DNA of 64,000 nucleotides from the NCBI RefSeq assembly GCF_026213295.1, contig NC_079419.1, positions 26,761,206 through 26,825,205 of the forward strand. The letters are read 5' to 3'. Of the stretch, positions 63,447 to 64,000 are shown piece after piece. Position 1 is the stretch's first letter, and each line of letters starts with the position of its first letter. Source of the stretch: Gadus chalcogrammus. Lineage: Eukaryota; Chordata; Actinopteri; Gadiformes; Gadidae. The notes under the pieces are model-generated. The model searched no databases. It had not been told where the DNA came from and saw only the letters and a list, made by a program, of their open reading frames with translations. Both the position numbers and the translations under genes were made by a program.

Positions 63447-64000
63447 TTTATTCTCTTTTATTTCCTACTTGGGCCCAAGGTTATGTAGTTTATGTGATTT
63501 ATGTGATTTATAAAGTATAAGGTTATGTTTGTTTTGTACTGTTTAAAGAAACAACTTTTGAATAATAAGTCGTCAAACTAAACTGTGTCGTCTCATTAAT
63601 TATCCATCTTGCTCCAGTAGTCGAACCTACACTGTAAAAAATAAAAAGTTGAGAACACTCAAAATTGCAAGGCAATTTACTGCAATACATTTTTGAGTTT
63701 TGAGCCCAACAAAATGTCATCTTTCTTCTTTAGACAAACTTGAAAGTTAGAGTTATACCAACTAAGATTTTATATTTTACAAAACTCAAAAAAGTAAGTC
63801 AGGGTTGTTAACTTAATATTTCAAATTAAGGTTACTATTATTTTTAAAAAAAACATTTCAAAGAATGCAAAACTAGTTTTAATTTCACTTTATTAAAATT
63901 AATAATTGGAAACTTCCATTTTACATTTCTGAATGCCAGACAGCAATAGATCAAGCAGCATGTAGCTAGTCCAGCAGCAGATAATCGCTGTCTAAATGCA
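63447..64000. other. right-arm copy of the TA-flanked element end and spacer
   Basis: This is the inverted copy of 54,498-55,049. It includes the CACTGTAAAAAATAAAAAG end of the TA-flanked element at about 63,631. No gene is present. The arms still match at the last base of the window. Confidence 0.8.

Larger units (their letters stand above)
59275..64000. repeat. right arm of a giant palindrome
   Basis: Reverse complement of 54,498-59,215. The window ends while the two arms still match, so the true arm length is unknown. The innermost ~60 bases of each arm differ more (for example CAATGCAATGCAAG against CGATGCAAG) than the rest. Confidence 0.95.

Overview
The window reads as teleost fish genomic DNA and is almost entirely transposable elements. 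The pointers are teleost-typical families: Rex1-like, L2-like and RTE/Expander-like LINEs, hAT MITEs with 8-bp target duplications, a DIRS element, chromovirus and PNMA-like Gypsy elements, and an endogenous retrovirus. I find no intact host gene. The only recognised host-derived sequence is a broken first coding exon of eepd1, and it lies inside a DNA transposon. The species cannot be named from this sequence. Layout, left to right: 1-7,490 holds a possible unknown exon (minus strand), three hAT-like or P-like elements with visible terminal repeats, and a foldback element with ~327-bp inverted termini. 7,488-12,055 is a broken DIRS retrotransposon, split by a 1.19-kb hAT insertion. 12,226-34,723 is Gypsy-A (plus strand). 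Its 5' LTR carries an L2-like LINE and a rearranged endogenous retrovirus, and its body carries two Rex1-like LINEs, a SINE-like repeat and a hAT MITE. 34,724-53,853 is Gypsy-B (minus strand), a related but older element. It is split by a Kolobok-like transposon (TTAA target, THAP remnant) that carries the eepd1 exon, by a complete but defective chromovirus, and by a 7.7-kb DNA transposon with an unusual transposase, which itself holds two LINEs, a Helentron-like element and a hAT element. 54,498-64,000 is a giant near-perfect palindrome. Each arm holds the same 3' L2 fragment and the same internally deleted RTE element. The insertions can be ordered in time because the reading frames and target duplications of the interrupted elements are visible on both sides. 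Nesting reaches four levels: Gypsy-B, then the 4-bp-TSD transposon, then L2, then the Helentron-like element. Every element seen is inactive by stop codons, frameshifts or deletions. The strongest items for follow-up are the eepd1-carrying Kolobok element, the 9.5-kb palindrome (real or an assembly fold-back), the 4-bp-TSD transposon, and the multi-LTR structures of the retrovirus and of Gypsy-A.
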